Assembly: GCA_017554615.1 (NCBI GenBank) | Contig: JAFZHY010000004.1 | Coordinates: forward strand, 57,809 to 121,808 | Reading direction: 5' to 3' | From: Clostridia bacterium | GTDB taxonomy: Bacteria; Bacillota; Clostridia; UMGS1840; HGM11507 | Length of the DNA stretch: 64,000 bases | Shown here: piece after piece, positions 10,201-18,359 of the stretch | Numbering within the stretch: the first letter of the stretch is position 1 | Layout of the letters: the number at the start of each line of letters is the position of its first letter | Notes under the pieces: model-generated | Databases searched by the model: none | What the model was told of the DNA's origin: nothing | Seen by the model: the letters and a program-made list of their open reading frames with translations, nothing else | Position numbers and translations under genes: made by a program

Positions 10201-11474
10201 ACGAATTCAAATTCAACCTCATCTAGTCTTACAAGGTCTCCCTCGCTAATACCTTTTTCTTCCAATGCCTCAATAACCCCATGAGATTTTAAAGCCCTCT
10301 GGAAATACTGCATAGATTCAAAGTCATTAGGATTTGTGCTTTTTAATAATCTGTCAACAAACGGACCTGTAACGTTATATACGCCATCTTCATCAACGAA
10401 TACTTCAAAAGGTTTTTCTACAACTTTGTGTATTTCTTCGTTATAAATCTTATCTTCGTCATATAAAACAGGCATCGGAATTTTCTGAAGTCTTTCATAT
10501 GCATAGTCAAGAATTTCTTTAACACCTTTTTTTGTTGCACCTGAGCATATAAACACTTTATATCCCATTTCTTCAAATTTTTTCTTATAATCATTTAATA
10601 TTTCTTCGTCAAATATCAAATCGGTTTTATTAAGAATTATAATCTGTTCTCTATTTGCAAGAACACTGCTGAATTTAATTAACTCATTGTTTATAATTTC
10701 AAAGTCTTCTAAAACATTTCTTCCCTCAGATTCTGAAGCATCAAGCACATGAAGTAAAAGCCTTGTTCTTTCAATATGCCTTAAAAAGTCATGCCCAAGA
10801 CCTATTCCTTCTGATGCACCCTCTATAACCCCGGGTATATCAGCAATCACAAAATTTCTTCCTGCTCCTAAGTCAGCAACACCAAGGTTTGGAATTAAAG
10901 TTGTAAAATGATAATTTGCAATTTTAGGGTTAGCCTTTGTGCTTACTGAAAGGAAAGTAGACTTTCCAACATTAGGGAACCCGACAAGACCAACATCTGC
11001 AAGAAGTTTAAGTTCTAATGAAACTTCTCTTTCCTGACCTGGAAAACCAGGCTTTGCAAACTTTGGAATTTGTCTTGTAGGCGTAGCATATTTTTTGTTG
11101 CCAAAGCCTCCGTCTCCGCCTTTTGCAATAACTGCTTCCATTCCAGGTTCATTTAAATCGCATAAAATAAGACCGGTCAGACAATCGTAAACTACTGTTC
11201 CCACAGGAACTTTTACATATAAGTTTTCGGCGTTTTTCCCGATACGGTTATCACTCATACCGTCTCCACCGGCTTTTGCAACATATTTTCTTTTATATTT
11301 AAAGTCAAGCAGGGTAGAAAGGTTAGGGTCTGCAACAAATATAACGCTTCCGCCTTTACCTCCGTCGCCACCGTCAGGGCCACCTGCCGCAACATATTTT
11401 TCACGATGAAAAGAAACACAACCGTTTCCGCCGTTTCCGGCTTTAACAAATATTTTGGCTTTATCTATAAACAT
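10194..11474 (-). CDS. obgE: GTPase Obg (CgtA)
   Basis: 426 aa from ATG 11474, with GGAGG 8 bases upstream. The frame extends further 5' but without an SD. The glycine-rich Obg fold comes first (FVKAGNGGNGCVSF, GGPDGGDGGKGG), then the G domain with P-loop GFPNVGKST, DIPGVIEGA and NKTD, then the C-terminal OCT domain (FEVFVDEDGVYNV). Obg is a ribosome-associated GTPase needed for 50S maturation and linked to stress and sporulation control. It is last in the rplU-prp-rpmA-obgE operon, the standard Firmicute order. Confidence 0.97.
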   Translation of the reverse strand: MFIDKAKIFVKAGNGGNGCVSFHREKYVAAGGPDGGDGGKGGSVIFVADPNLSTLLDFKYKRKYVAKAGGDGMSDNRIGKNAENLYVKVPVGTVVYDCLTGLILCDLNEPGMEAVIAKGGDGGFGNKKYATPTRQIPKFAKPGFPGQEREVSLELKLLADVGLVGFPNVGKSTFLSVSTKANPKIANYHFTTLIPNLGVADLGAGRNFVIADIPGVIEGASEGIGLGHDFLRHIERTRLLLHVLDASESEGRNVLEDFEIINNELIKFSSVLANREQIIILNKTDLIFDEEILNDYKKKFEEMGYKVFICSGATKKGVKEILDYAYERLQKIPMPVLYDEDKIYNEEIHKVVEKPFEVFVDEDGVYNVTGPFVDRLLKSTNPNDFESMQYFQRALKSHGVIEALEEKGISEGDLVRLDEVEFEFVL

Positions 11475-11546
11475 AAATAATACCTCCAAAAACAGTTTTA
11501 AAAAAGGGTTGCAACCAAGAGCTGCAACCCACAAAAATCAAAATGA

Positions 11547-11825
11547 TTAACCGGCAATAACACTAACCTGTTTTTTGTCTTTGCCTAATCTTTCAAATTT
11601 AACTTTACCGTCAACCAATGCGAAAAGAGTATCGTCAGAACCTTTACCAACATTTGTTCCCGGATGAATTTTTGTTCCTCTCTGTCTAACAAGAATGTTT
11701 CCTGCTAAAACAGCCTGGCCGTCGCCTTTTTTCACACCAAGTCTCTTAGCTTCACTGTCTCTGCCGTTCTTAGTGCTACCCATACCTTTTTTATGAGCAA
11801 ATAATTGAAGATCTAATCTAAACAT
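11547..11825 (-). CDS. rpmA: 50S ribosomal protein L27, with Prp-cleaved N-terminal extension
   Basis: 92 aa. The start [14 protein letters not shown] is the Firmicute-type extension removed by Prp protease after the LQLF motif, exposing the flexible tail that reaches the peptidyl transferase centre. The core [17 protein letters not shown] is typical L27. It lies 2 bases past the prp stop, so the protease and its substrate are adjacent. Confidence 0.97.
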   Translation of the reverse strand: MFRLDLQLFAHKKGMGSTKNGRDSEAKRLGVKKGDGQAVLAGNILVRQRGTKIHPGTNVGKGSDDTLFALVDGKVKFERLGKDKKQVSVIAG

Positions 11826-11827
11826 TT

Positions 11828-12157
11828 TTACACCTCCAGCGTAGTAATATTAACATTATCTTCGTACTGTTCTTCTAAATCTAAAAAGAACAAATACATA
11901 GAATTAAGTAATATATTAGCTTGTTCTCTTAATTCGTTTTTTAAATCATCAGGCAGACAAAAATATAAATAGCCATCATCTTTTTCATAGCCAAAAGGAA
12001 TGTTTAATATTTTTTCAATTCCCAAAAGTGTGGCATATGAAACAGAGGATATGGCGGCACAAACAATGTCATCACTATCTGAAAACTCTGAATGACCGTC
12101 AATAACAAATTTAATTATATTGCCTGACTTATCTTTTGTAATTTCAATCTTAGTCAT
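11828..12157 (-). CDS. prp: Ribosomal-processing cysteine protease Prp
   Basis: 109 aa. The catalytic His is in IDGHSEFSD and the catalytic Cys in DIVCAAISS, the signature pair of the family. Prp removes the N-terminal extension of L27, which the downstream rpmA product carries. It is packed between rplU and rpmA with 2-base gaps. Confidence 0.95.
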   Translation of the reverse strand: MTKIEITKDKSGNIIKFVIDGHSEFSDSDDIVCAAISSVSYATLLGIEKILNIPFGYEKDDGYLYFCLPDDLKNELREQANILLNSMYLFFLDLEEQYEDNVNITTLEV

Positions 12158-12159
12158 AA

Positions 12160-12468
12160 TTACATAGAGATTTTTTCAATCTGAACTTTTGTATAAGGCT
12201 GTCTGTGGCCCTGTTTTCTTCTGTAACCTTTTTTAGGTTTCATTTTGTAAACGATAACTTTCTTTTCTTTACCGTTCTTTAAAACTTTTGCAGAAACGTT
12301 AGCACCACTAACTTCGCTACCAACTTTGATACCGTTGTCATCAGCAACTGCAACAACTTTGTCAAGAGTGATAACTTCTCCTTCGTTAACTTCTAATTTT
12401 TCAATGAAGATAACATCACCTTCGGAAACTTTATACTGTTTTCCGCCTGTTTCGATTACTGCGTACAT
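12160..12468 (-). CDS. rplU: 50S ribosomal protein L21
   Basis: 102 aa, normal length. [18 protein letters not shown] and the C-terminal [15 protein letters not shown] are diagnostic of L21, a 23S rRNA-binding protein of the large subunit. First gene of the L21-Prp-L27-Obg operon, with a GGGAGGTG SD and a structured leader upstream. Confidence 0.97.
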   Translation of the reverse strand: MYAVIETGGKQYKVSEGDVIFIEKLEVNEGEVITLDKVVAVADDNGIKVGSEVSGANVSAKVLKNGKEKKVIVYKMKPKKGYRRKQGHRQPYTKVQIEKISM

Positions 12469-12600
12469 TCTGTAGCACCTCCCTTTATTTTTATAGGACT
12501 CGCCTTATAAGGTTATTATAACAAGTTATAATATTAAGACCCTATTCGCGCGGTTACCGTACTATTTTAAATCATATTTGTCTATATGTCAAGGTTTTTT
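12469..12600 (-). ncRNA. Putative L21 ribosomal leader RNA
   Basis: About 130 bases before rplU fold well on the minus strand: ATTATAAC TT GTTATAAT is a perfect hairpin, CCTTATAAGG is a palindrome, and TAGGGTC can pair at distance with GAGTCCTA. Firmicute rplU genes usually carry an autoregulatory L21 leader here. I have not matched it to a covariance model. Confidence 0.55.
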
Positions 12601-12633
12601 TGGTATTTTTTTAAAATTTTTTTGCCATTATTT

Positions 12634-12663
12634 TTGACAATCTTATTAAAGATGTGGTATACT
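12634..12663 (+). promoter_or_regulatory. Sigma-A promoter of the first citrate synthase gene
   Basis: TTGACA (12634-12639) and TATACT (12658-12663), 18 bases apart, about 80 bases before the TTG start. Confidence 0.75.
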
Positions 12664-12745
12664 ATTAAAAACTTAAGAATAAGTATAAAAGATTTAAAAA
12701 AATAATATACTTAAATGACATATATATAAAGGAAGGGCTGATTTT

Positions 12746-14122
12746 TTGAAACATATTTTTTTAACAGACGAATTTCGAAAATACAGAAATGATATATATA
12801 AGTTTTCCGATATGGTTAATAACTATAATAAAATTGACCCGGAATTATATACTAAATATGAAGTAAAAAGAGGTTTAAGAGATATTTCAGGAAAGGGTGT
12901 TTTAGCAGGTTTAACAGAAGTTTCTGAAATAGTTTCACATACTATGCAAGATTACACTCTTGTCCCATGTGACGGAAAACTTTATTACAGAGGGTATAAC
13001 ATAAACGATATAGTTGCCGATTTTACCGAAAATGATAAATTCGGTTTTGAAGAAGTTGCCTATCTTTTGCTGTTTGGTGAACTTCCTAAAGAAGAAGAGT
13101 ATATCAATTTTAAAAGAATTTTATTTGATGTGAGCAGACTTCCGGGTGAGTTTATAAGAGATTCCGTTATGAATCTTCCTGGTAAGGATATGATGAATAT
13201 GCTTGCGAGATGTGTTCTTACCCTTTATACTTATGATGAATATGCAGACGATATAACTATTCCTAATGTAATAAGGCAGTCTGTTCAGTTAATTGCCCAG
13301 ATGCCACTTCTTATGACATATTGTTATCATTCATATAACCATATTTATAACAGGGGAAGCCTTGTTATAAGAGAGCCGAAAAAGGAATATTCACTTGCAG
13401 GAAATATTCTTCATATGTTAAGAACAGACGGTTCTTTTACCGAGCTTGAAGCAAAAATTTTAGACTTGTGTATGGTGCTTCACGCAGAACACGGAGGAGG
13501 TAATAACTCTACTTTTACCACTCATGTTGTAACATCTTCGGCAACTGATACCTATTCTTCTATAACTGCATCTTTAGGCTCACTAAAAGGCCCAAGACAC
13601 GGTGGAGCAAACATAAAGGTTGCAGAAATGTTTGAAGATATTATGAAGCAAATATCTGACTGGGAAAATGAAAAGGAAATTGCAGACTATCTTACAAAAG
13701 TTTTAAATAAAAAGGCGTTTGATAAATCAGGTCTTATCTATGGAATGGGCCACGCTGTGTATTCAATTTCTGACCCGAGAGCAGTAATTCTTAAAAAGTT
13801 CGTTTCTTCTCTTGCTAAGGAAAAAGGAATGGAAAAGGAATTTGCGCTTTATGAAAAGGTCGAAAGAATTGCTCCGATAGTTATTGCAAATGAAAGAAAA
13901 ATATATAAAGGCGTAAGTGCTAATATAGACTTTTATTCAGGCCTTGTATACAGTCTTCTTAATATACCAAAAGAAATGTTCACACCTTTATTTGCAGTTT
14001 CAAGAATGCCTGGCTGGTGTGCACACCGTATTGAAGAACTTGTTAACGCAGGTAAAATTATTCGTCCTGCCTATAAATCAGTTATGCCAAGAAAAGAATA
14101 TATTAAAATGAAGGACAGATAA
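12746..14122 (+). CDS. Citrate synthase (type with N-terminal extension), copy 1
   Basis: 458 aa from TTG 12746 behind GGAAGGG. Active-site regions are clear: LHAEHGGGNNSTF (first His), SLKGPRHGGAN, YGMGHAVYSISDPRA (second His) and the Asp in NIDFYSGLVY. It condenses oxaloacetate with acetyl-CoA (or propionyl-CoA for methylcitrate relatives). In anaerobes this usually feeds glutamate synthesis through a partial TCA branch. A paralogue, clearly similar along its length, is at 26614-27978. It is followed 1 base later by tcdA, probably in one transcript. Confidence 0.93.
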   Translation: MKHIFLTDEFRKYRNDIYKFSDMVNNYNKIDPELYTKYEVKRGLRDISGKGVLAGLTEVSEIVSHTMQDYTLVPCDGKLYYRGYNINDIVADFTENDKFGFEEVAYLLLFGELPKEEEYINFKRILFDVSRLPGEFIRDSVMNLPGKDMMNMLARCVLTLYTYDEYADDITIPNVIRQSVQLIAQMPLLMTYCYHSYNHIYNRGSLVIREPKKEYSLAGNILHMLRTDGSFTELEAKILDLCMVLHAEHGGGNNSTFTTHVVTSSATDTYSSITASLGSLKGPRHGGANIKVAEMFEDIMKQISDWENEKEIADYLTKVLNKKAFDKSGLIYGMGHAVYSISDPRAVILKKFVSSLAKEKGMEKEFALYEKVERIAPIVIANERKIYKGVSANIDFYSGLVYSLLNIPKEMFTPLFAVSRMPGWCAHRIEELVNAGKIIRPAYKSVMPRKEYIKMKDR

Positions 14123-14123
14123 A

Positions 14124-14840
14124 ATGGAACAGTTTTTGCGTACAGAAATTATAGTCGGAAAAGATAATATGGAAAAATTAAAAAACACGCGCGTTGCAGT
14201 GTTTGGTGTAGGAGGGGTAGGCTCTTATGCTGCAATGGCACTTGCACGATGCGGAGTTTATAATATTGATATTATCGATAATGATACAGTAAGTGTAACT
14301 AATATCAACCGTCAACTTATAGCAGATTTAAACACATTGGAAAGAAAAAAAGTGGATGTGTTAAAGGAAATGCTTTTAAGTATAAATAAAGATATTAAGG
14401 TTAATGCTTTTGATTTGTTTTTGGATAAATCGAATATTGATAATTTTGATTTTTCTTCATATGACTATGTTGTAGATGCTATTGATACTGTTTCGTCTAA
14501 AATTTTAATAATTGAAAAATGCGATAAAGCAAATGCTAAAATAATAAGCGCAATGGGTGCAGGAAATAAGTTTGACCCGTTAGCCTTTGAAGTAACAGAT
14601 ATTTATAAAACTTCTGTTTGCCCCCTTGCAAAAGTTATGCGATATGAACTTAAAAAAAGGGGAATAAAGAAACTTAAGGTTGTCTATTCAAAGGAAATTC
14701 CGACAAAACCTTTGGTTAATATAGAGGAAGAAAATAGAAGGTCAACACCCGGCAGTATGGCATATGTACCATCTGTATCAGGCCTTATTATCGCATCACA
14801 GATAGTAAATCATATAATAGGAAAAAATAAAAACTTTTAA
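14124..14840 (+). CDS. tcdA: tRNA threonylcarbamoyladenosine dehydratase (TcdA)
   Basis: 238 aa, an E1/ThiF-fold enzyme. The ATP-binding loop is VFGVGGVGSYAAMAL, followed by DNDTVSVTNINRQ and the TcdA-type SAMGAGNKFDP segment. TcdA uses ATP to cyclise t6A37 of tRNA to ct6A. It acts downstream of Sua5, whose gene is at the left edge of this window. MoeB and ThiF are related, but the lack of CxxC zinc pairs and the closing RRSTPGSMAYVPSVSGL favour TcdA. Confidence 0.88.
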   Translation: MEQFLRTEIIVGKDNMEKLKNTRVAVFGVGGVGSYAAMALARCGVYNIDIIDNDTVSVTNINRQLIADLNTLERKKVDVLKEMLLSINKDIKVNAFDLFLDKSNIDNFDFSSYDYVVDAIDTVSSKILIIEKCDKANAKIISAMGAGNKFDPLAFEVTDIYKTSVCPLAKVMRYELKKRGIKKLKVVYSKEIPTKPLVNIEEENRRSTPGSMAYVPSVSGLIIASQIVNHIIGKNKNF

Positions 14841-14844
14841 GAAT

Positions 14845-14881
14845 AAAAAAACCAAAACATAGTATGTGTTTTGGTTTTTTT
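14845..14881 (+). terminator. Terminator after tcdA
   Basis: AAACCAAAACA pairs with TGTTTTGGTTT, followed by a T run. Confidence 0.85.
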
Positions 14882-15300
14882 GATTTTTAGTGGAACTATA
14901 AGATTTTTAGCGATATCTCGCTTTGCAAATTTTATATAAACGAACGGTTTAGATACTCATAAAAATAAACTTTGCGTGAGTGAAGTAACCATAATTATTA
15001 ATTATTCATCAGCGAAGCGGTTTCATCATTCATTATTCATTAAAAAATCCTGTCGCATTAAATGAATGATGAATATTGAATAATGAAAAATGAATAATAC
15101 AAAACAAAAAATCCTATCTTTCGACAGGATTTTTGTTTTGGTACACCATCAGTTTAATCGTAATGAAATAATTTGGGGAATTATTTCATAGATTAAAGTC
15201 CCTGCGAGATAGGGATGGAGAGCAACGAACATCGCTATCCGTCGTAGTGAAACGGAGAATGAGGGTATTAAAAAAGCACTTGCTTTCACAAGTGCTTTCT
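14882..15300. other. Gene-free gap with palindromic repeats and tRNA-end scars
   Basis: No gene is seen. 14990-15100 holds short palindromes built of TTCATCATTCATT and its complement around an ATTCATT-rich core, with AGCGAAGCG nearby. 15101-15138 is a strong two-way terminator hairpin (ATCC/GGAT stem with A and T tracts). 15153-15200 contains the stem TTTAATC...ATGAAATAATT and its complement around TGGGG. 15273-15298 is a terminator hairpin AAAGCACTTG/CAAGTGCTTT on the minus strand. This last one abuts the att repeat and is probably the original tRNA-Lys terminator. Confidence 0.7.
15139..15152 (-). other. Extra copy of the tRNA-Lys 3' terminus
   Basis: TGGTACACCATCAG repeats the start of both att copies (15301 and 19807), which is the tRNA 3' end with CCA on the minus strand. 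Like them it is bordered on its left by a terminator hairpin. It looks like the scar of an earlier integration. Confidence 0.5.
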
Positions 15301-15347
15301 TGGTACACCATCAGGGACTCGAACCCTGGACACCCTGATTAAGAGTC
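15301..15347 (-). repeat. attL: tRNA-Lys 3' fragment
   Basis: 47 bases identical to 19807-19853, from the encoded CCA through the anticodon loop. No 5' half of a tRNA follows, so this is a truncated copy displaced by integration. Confidence 0.9.
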
Positions 15348-15373
15348 TTATTAAATAGAAAGTATATAAAATT

Positions 15374-15398
15374 AAAAAGGCTTAACCAAGCCTTTTTT
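15374..15398 (-). terminator. Integrase terminator
   Basis: AAAAAGGCTT pairs with AAGCCTTTTT on the minus strand, followed by T-rich sequence. Confidence 0.75.
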
Positions 15399-15429
15399 AT
15401 ATTTATTTAATAATTTTAAAAGTAACACA

Positions 15430-15470
15430 GGACACACAAAATTATACTATGTGTGTCCTAAAGTGTGTCC
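15430..15470. promoter_or_regulatory. Putative integrase arm-type sites, left end
   Basis: GGACACAC (15430-15437) is inverted relative to a tandem pair of GTGTGTCC (15451-15458 and 15463-15470) spaced by TAAA. The same tandem recurs near the right end (19713-19732), as expected for arm sites of a tyrosine integrase. Confidence 0.55.
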
Positions 15471-15482
15471 TTTTTTTAAAAA

Positions 15483-16616
15483 TTATTTTGCTATAAAATA
15501 ACTTGCAACGCTTTCTATTGCTTTCTTTTTGTTGTCCTCTATCATATGCGAATAAATATTTAAAGTGGTTGATATATTACTATGTCCAAGAGTTTTAGAG
15601 ATAGTGGCTATGTCGTTCCCCTCTTTTAGCATAAGTGAACAGCAGGTGTGCCTTAAACCATGTAAGGTAACATTGCTTAAATTGTGTTTTTTGGTAAAAT
15701 CTCGCCACCAATTAGTTGGAGTGTGTAAGTTCATAATTTTACCATTCCAAGTTGTAAAAATAAAATTATTATTTACATATAAATCTCCTAATTTTAAAAT
15801 ATTTATATTTTGTTCTTGTTTTAATTTACGAAGAATATCGGCCAATATGTTTGGAAGAGATAAGACACGCACGGAGGAAACTGTTTTTGTTTCTTTTAAA
15901 ACAACATAATCTTCATTGCTATTATGGGACAAAGTTGCAGATTTGTTAATGGAAACAGTTTTATTTTTGAAATCTATATCATTCCATTTAAGCGCAATAA
16001 TTTCCCCACGCCTTAAACCAAGTAAAACAGCAAAATAAAAAATACATTGATATTTAAATTCTTCGTTAATAATAAGAGCGTTAATTTTATCGATATCATT
16101 TATATTTAAAATACTTTTTTCTTTAGGTTTATATTTTGGAGTTGTTATCATATTACATGGGTTAATATTTTTGAAATATCCCCAAGTAATATTCTTGTTG
16201 ATAACAGTTTTTAAAAATTTAAAAACTGATTGTTTTATTTTCCCATCAGGTAACGAGTCGAGTATTTTATTTATATTGATAATATTTAAATTTTCAATTT
16301 TTAAATAATGAAAATTAACAAGGTGTTTATTGAGAGTATTATAATAATCAATAGTATTTAAAGATAAATTTTTCGCGTGATTAGCCATAAAAACATCAAT
16401 TAAATCTTTTAAATATTTCGGGTTGCTTGAACTTTTAAAAAAATCTTTTTCATTATAAAGTTTTATAAGATATTTTTCCGCTTCGGTATCAGAAGAACAG
16501 GAAATAGTTTTACTGATAACTTTTCTTTTTCCAAAGTCGTCAAACCCTGCAGAGATTCTTATTTTATATTTATTATCTTTTAATTTAGTGATATTGCCTA
16601 TCTTTCTATTTTTCAT
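15483..16616 (-). CDS. int: Tyrosine site-specific integrase
   Basis: 377 aa from ATG 16616 (MKNRKIGNI), which overlaps the end of the repressor gene. An N-terminal arm-binding/AP2-like segment (KYKIRISAGFDDFGKRKV) comes first, then a SAM-like core-binding domain, then the catalytic domain. The catalytic set is complete: Arg in LLGLRRGEII, Lys in LKETKTVSS, HGLRH, LGHSNISTT and the nucleophile Tyr in LNIYSHM. It recombines attP with the tRNA-Lys 3' end. It reads towards attL, the usual placement at the element end. Confidence 0.93.
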   Translation of the reverse strand: MKNRKIGNITKLKDNKYKIRISAGFDDFGKRKVISKTISCSSDTEAEKYLIKLYNEKDFFKSSSNPKYLKDLIDVFMANHAKNLSLNTIDYYNTLNKHLVNFHYLKIENLNIININKILDSLPDGKIKQSVFKFLKTVINKNITWGYFKNINPCNMITTPKYKPKEKSILNINDIDKINALIINEEFKYQCIFYFAVLLGLRRGEIIALKWNDIDFKNKTVSINKSATLSHNSNEDYVVLKETKTVSSVRVLSLPNILADILRKLKQEQNINILKLGDLYVNNNFIFTTWNGKIMNLHTPTNWWRDFTKKHNLSNVTLHGLRHTCCSLMLKEGNDIATISKTLGHSNISTTLNIYSHMIEDNKKKAIESVASYFIAK

Positions 16617-16914
16617 TTTCAACACCAAGCCAAACATTAACAATATTTTTGAATTTAATATTTGTTCTATATTCTAAGATAATTTTTTGTTCAAGTTCAT
16701 TTAAAATAATATTTTTTTCAATATTTAAAAGTTCGTCTGGGCTTATATCTAAAACTTCGCAAAGTTTAAGAATATTAAATAAATCTGGTTCTCTCTTATC
16801 TTTTTCCCAGTAATTTAATCTCGTTGGGGATATTTGTAAAAACTCTGCTAATTGTTTCTGCGTATAACCTTTAATTTTTCTAAGTTCTATTATCTTACTA
16901 CCAAAGCCTTTCAT
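16606..16914 (-). CDS. XRE-family repressor of the element
   Basis: 102 aa. Residues about 5-62 are a Cro/CI helix-turn-helix (ELRKIKGYTQKQLAEFL, SPTRLNYWEKDKREPD). The C-terminal 40 residues probably dimerise. It is divergent from the early genes at 17080 with a shared operator region, and overlaps int by 11 bases, so repressor and integrase are cotranscribed. Likely role: to keep the early genes off while the element is integrated. Confidence 0.85.
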   Translation of the reverse strand: MKGFGSKIIELRKIKGYTQKQLAEFLQISPTRLNYWEKDKREPDLFNILKLCEVLDISPDELLNIEKNIILNELEQKIILEYRTNIKFKNIVNVWLGVENEK

Positions 16915-17001
16915 AAAACCACCTCAAATATATTATATAGCATTATAATAATTTAGTCAACATATTTTTAACATTGTGTTAATTTATTTTAACAAAATAT
17001 A

Positions 17002-17056
17002 TTGACATATTAGCAAAAAGGTAATATAATAAAAATGTAATTAGCATTTTGCTAAT
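17002..17056 (+). promoter_or_regulatory. Early promoter and operators of the element
   Basis: TTGACA (17002-17007) and TATAAT (17025-17030) are 17 bases apart. A perfect palindrome ATTAGCATTTTGCTAAT lies at 17040-17056 at the expected transcript start, and a half-matching copy (ATTAGCAAAAAGGTAAT) fills the spacer. These fit repressor/Cro operators. Confidence 0.75.
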
Positions 17057-17079
17057 ATATAATTATAAGGAGTGATATT

Positions 17080-17289
17080 ATGAGAAAGAAAGGGTTATTT
17101 CCAAATTTAGAAGCAGAACAGGGCAGATTATCACTAAATGACAATGATGTTGCCATGATATTAAAAATATCAAGAGAAAGTTATTGTAAAAAAAAGAAAA
17201 GAGGCAATTTTAAATTAACGGAGATAATATGCTTATTAAATTATTTTAAAAAAGATTTTTCATATTTATTTGAACAAAGGAGTGCTTGA
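17080..17289 (+). CDS. Small Cro-like helix-turn-helix protein
   Basis: 69 aa starting MRKKGLFPNLEAEQGRLSL, the typical opening of small phage-type XRE regulators in clostridial prophages. The helix-turn-helix is about 21-60 (NDVAMILKISRESYCKK), ending in DFSYLF. SD AAGGAG. It ends in TGA, rare in this window, 2 bases before the next start. Probably the Cro-type counter-repressor. Confidence 0.75.
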   Translation: MRKKGLFPNLEAEQGRLSLNDNDVAMILKISRESYCKKKKRGNFKLTEIICLLNYFKKDFSYLFEQRSA

Positions 17290-17291
17290 TA

Positions 17292-17483
17292 ATGAGTAAT
17301 AGATTAACAAGACAACAAGCAAGTGCTTATATTGGTTGCAGTCTTTCAACTTTAGATAAATTGCAAAGAGAGGGTTATTTAGAGGGTACATATTTGGAAC
17401 TATATAACAGAAGATATTATTTTACTGCAAAACTTGACGAATGGATGCTGAAAGGTGGTACCAATAATGGCAAGACCAATTAA
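17292..17483 (+). CDS. Excisionase-like helix-turn-helix protein
   Basis: 63 aa from ATG 17292 with GGAG inside the upstream gene. RLTRQQASAYIGCSLSTLDKLQREGYL is split here by a winged MerR/Xis-like fold: helix-turn-helix (TRQQASAYIGCSLSTLDKL), then a wing with GTYLELYNRRYYF. By position and size a recombination directionality factor or regulator. It overlaps the next gene by 17 bases. Confidence 0.7.
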   Translation: MSNRLTRQQASAYIGCSLSTLDKLQREGYLEGTYLELYNRRYYFTAKLDEWMLKGGTNNGKTN

Positions 17484-17898
17484 AAAAGGTATTGATTATT
17501 TTTCTTTTGATGTTGATTTTTTTGAAGATACCAGAATAAAAAAATTAAGAAGTAAATACAAAACACTTGGCATAGTTACATATATTTTTTTATTAACCAA
17601 AATATATAAAGAGCAGGGTTATTATATTTTTATAGACGACGATCAAATTTTTGATATTGCAGATTCAATAAGAGAAGATGCCGAAGTAATAAAAGAAATA
17701 ATTGATTATATGGCTACTTTAAATCTTTTGATAAAAAAAGAAATAAGTAAAAGCATATATTGTTTAACTTCTGAGAGAATCCAAAAAACTTATCAGGCTT
17801 CTGTAAAAGCAAGAGGGAAAAAAAGTCCAGTTAAAATAAATGGAAAAATATGGATATTATTAAAAGAAGATACAGAAGATTATATCGAAATAATTTAA
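17467..17898 (+). CDS. Phage replication-type protein, DUF4373 (Lin1244/Lin1753) domain only
   Basis: 143 aa from ATG 17467 behind AAAGGTGG. MARPIKKGIDYFSFDVDFF, LLTKIYKEQGYYIF and LTSERIQKTY match the N-terminal domain found in phage replisome-organiser-like proteins. Those proteins are normally about 250-300 aa and end in a DnaD-like part, which is absent here. The gene is either a shortened version or a remnant. Function in this element is unproven. Confidence 0.7.
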   Translation: MARPIKKGIDYFSFDVDFFEDTRIKKLRSKYKTLGIVTYIFLLTKIYKEQGYYIFIDDDQIFDIADSIREDAEVIKEIIDYMATLNLLIKKEISKSIYCLTSERIQKTYQASVKARGKKSPVKINGKIWILLKEDTEDYIEII

Positions 17899-18195
17899 TT
17901 AAATTATTCTAATATATAAGTACATCTCGAAATTTATTTATTCTTATTTTATATATTTTTATTTTATTTTATTTATGCACTTTTTCCTACGAATAAATGT
18001 ATTTTATTAATATATATTTATAAGAATAACTTAATTATAATTAGGAATAATTAAGTTATTCCTTAGAATAATAAATGGAAATATTTACCATTATGTTTAA
18101 AACTTTTTAATATATATTTTGTGTCTAAAATTATTTTTAATAATAAACTGTTTTTGTTGAAAACTATTTTTTTAAATGTTGAAAAGGTGGTATAT
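17899..18195. other. AT-rich gap with one long hairpin
   Basis: No gene seen. A perfect 15-bp inverted repeat (GAATAACTTAATTAT, 18024-18038, and its complement 18047-18061) with an 8-base loop is the only strong structure. It could end the early transcript or form part of an origin. The rest is T/A-rich. Confidence 0.55.
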
Positions 18196-18354
18196 ATGAA
18201 TGAAAAAGACTTTATAGAGTTAATTTACTTACTACAACAAGACAAAGAATATAATATAAAAAATAATAACTTAAGAACTTCTAAATTATATGACATGGCA
18301 TTAAATATAATTCTTGATTATAAAGATACTTATATAAACTGTTTGATTATATAA
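18196..18354 (+). CDS. Hypothetical small element protein
   Basis: 52 aa from ATG 18196 (MNEKDFIELIYLLQQDKEY), with AAAGGTGG 5 bases upstream; the in-frame extension to 18121 has no SD. Mostly helical by composition, no Cys, no membrane segment. I do not recognise it. Confidence 0.55.
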   Translation: MNEKDFIELIYLLQQDKEYNIKNNNLRTSKLYDMALNIILDYKDTYINCLII

Positions 18355-18359
18355 TTTAA

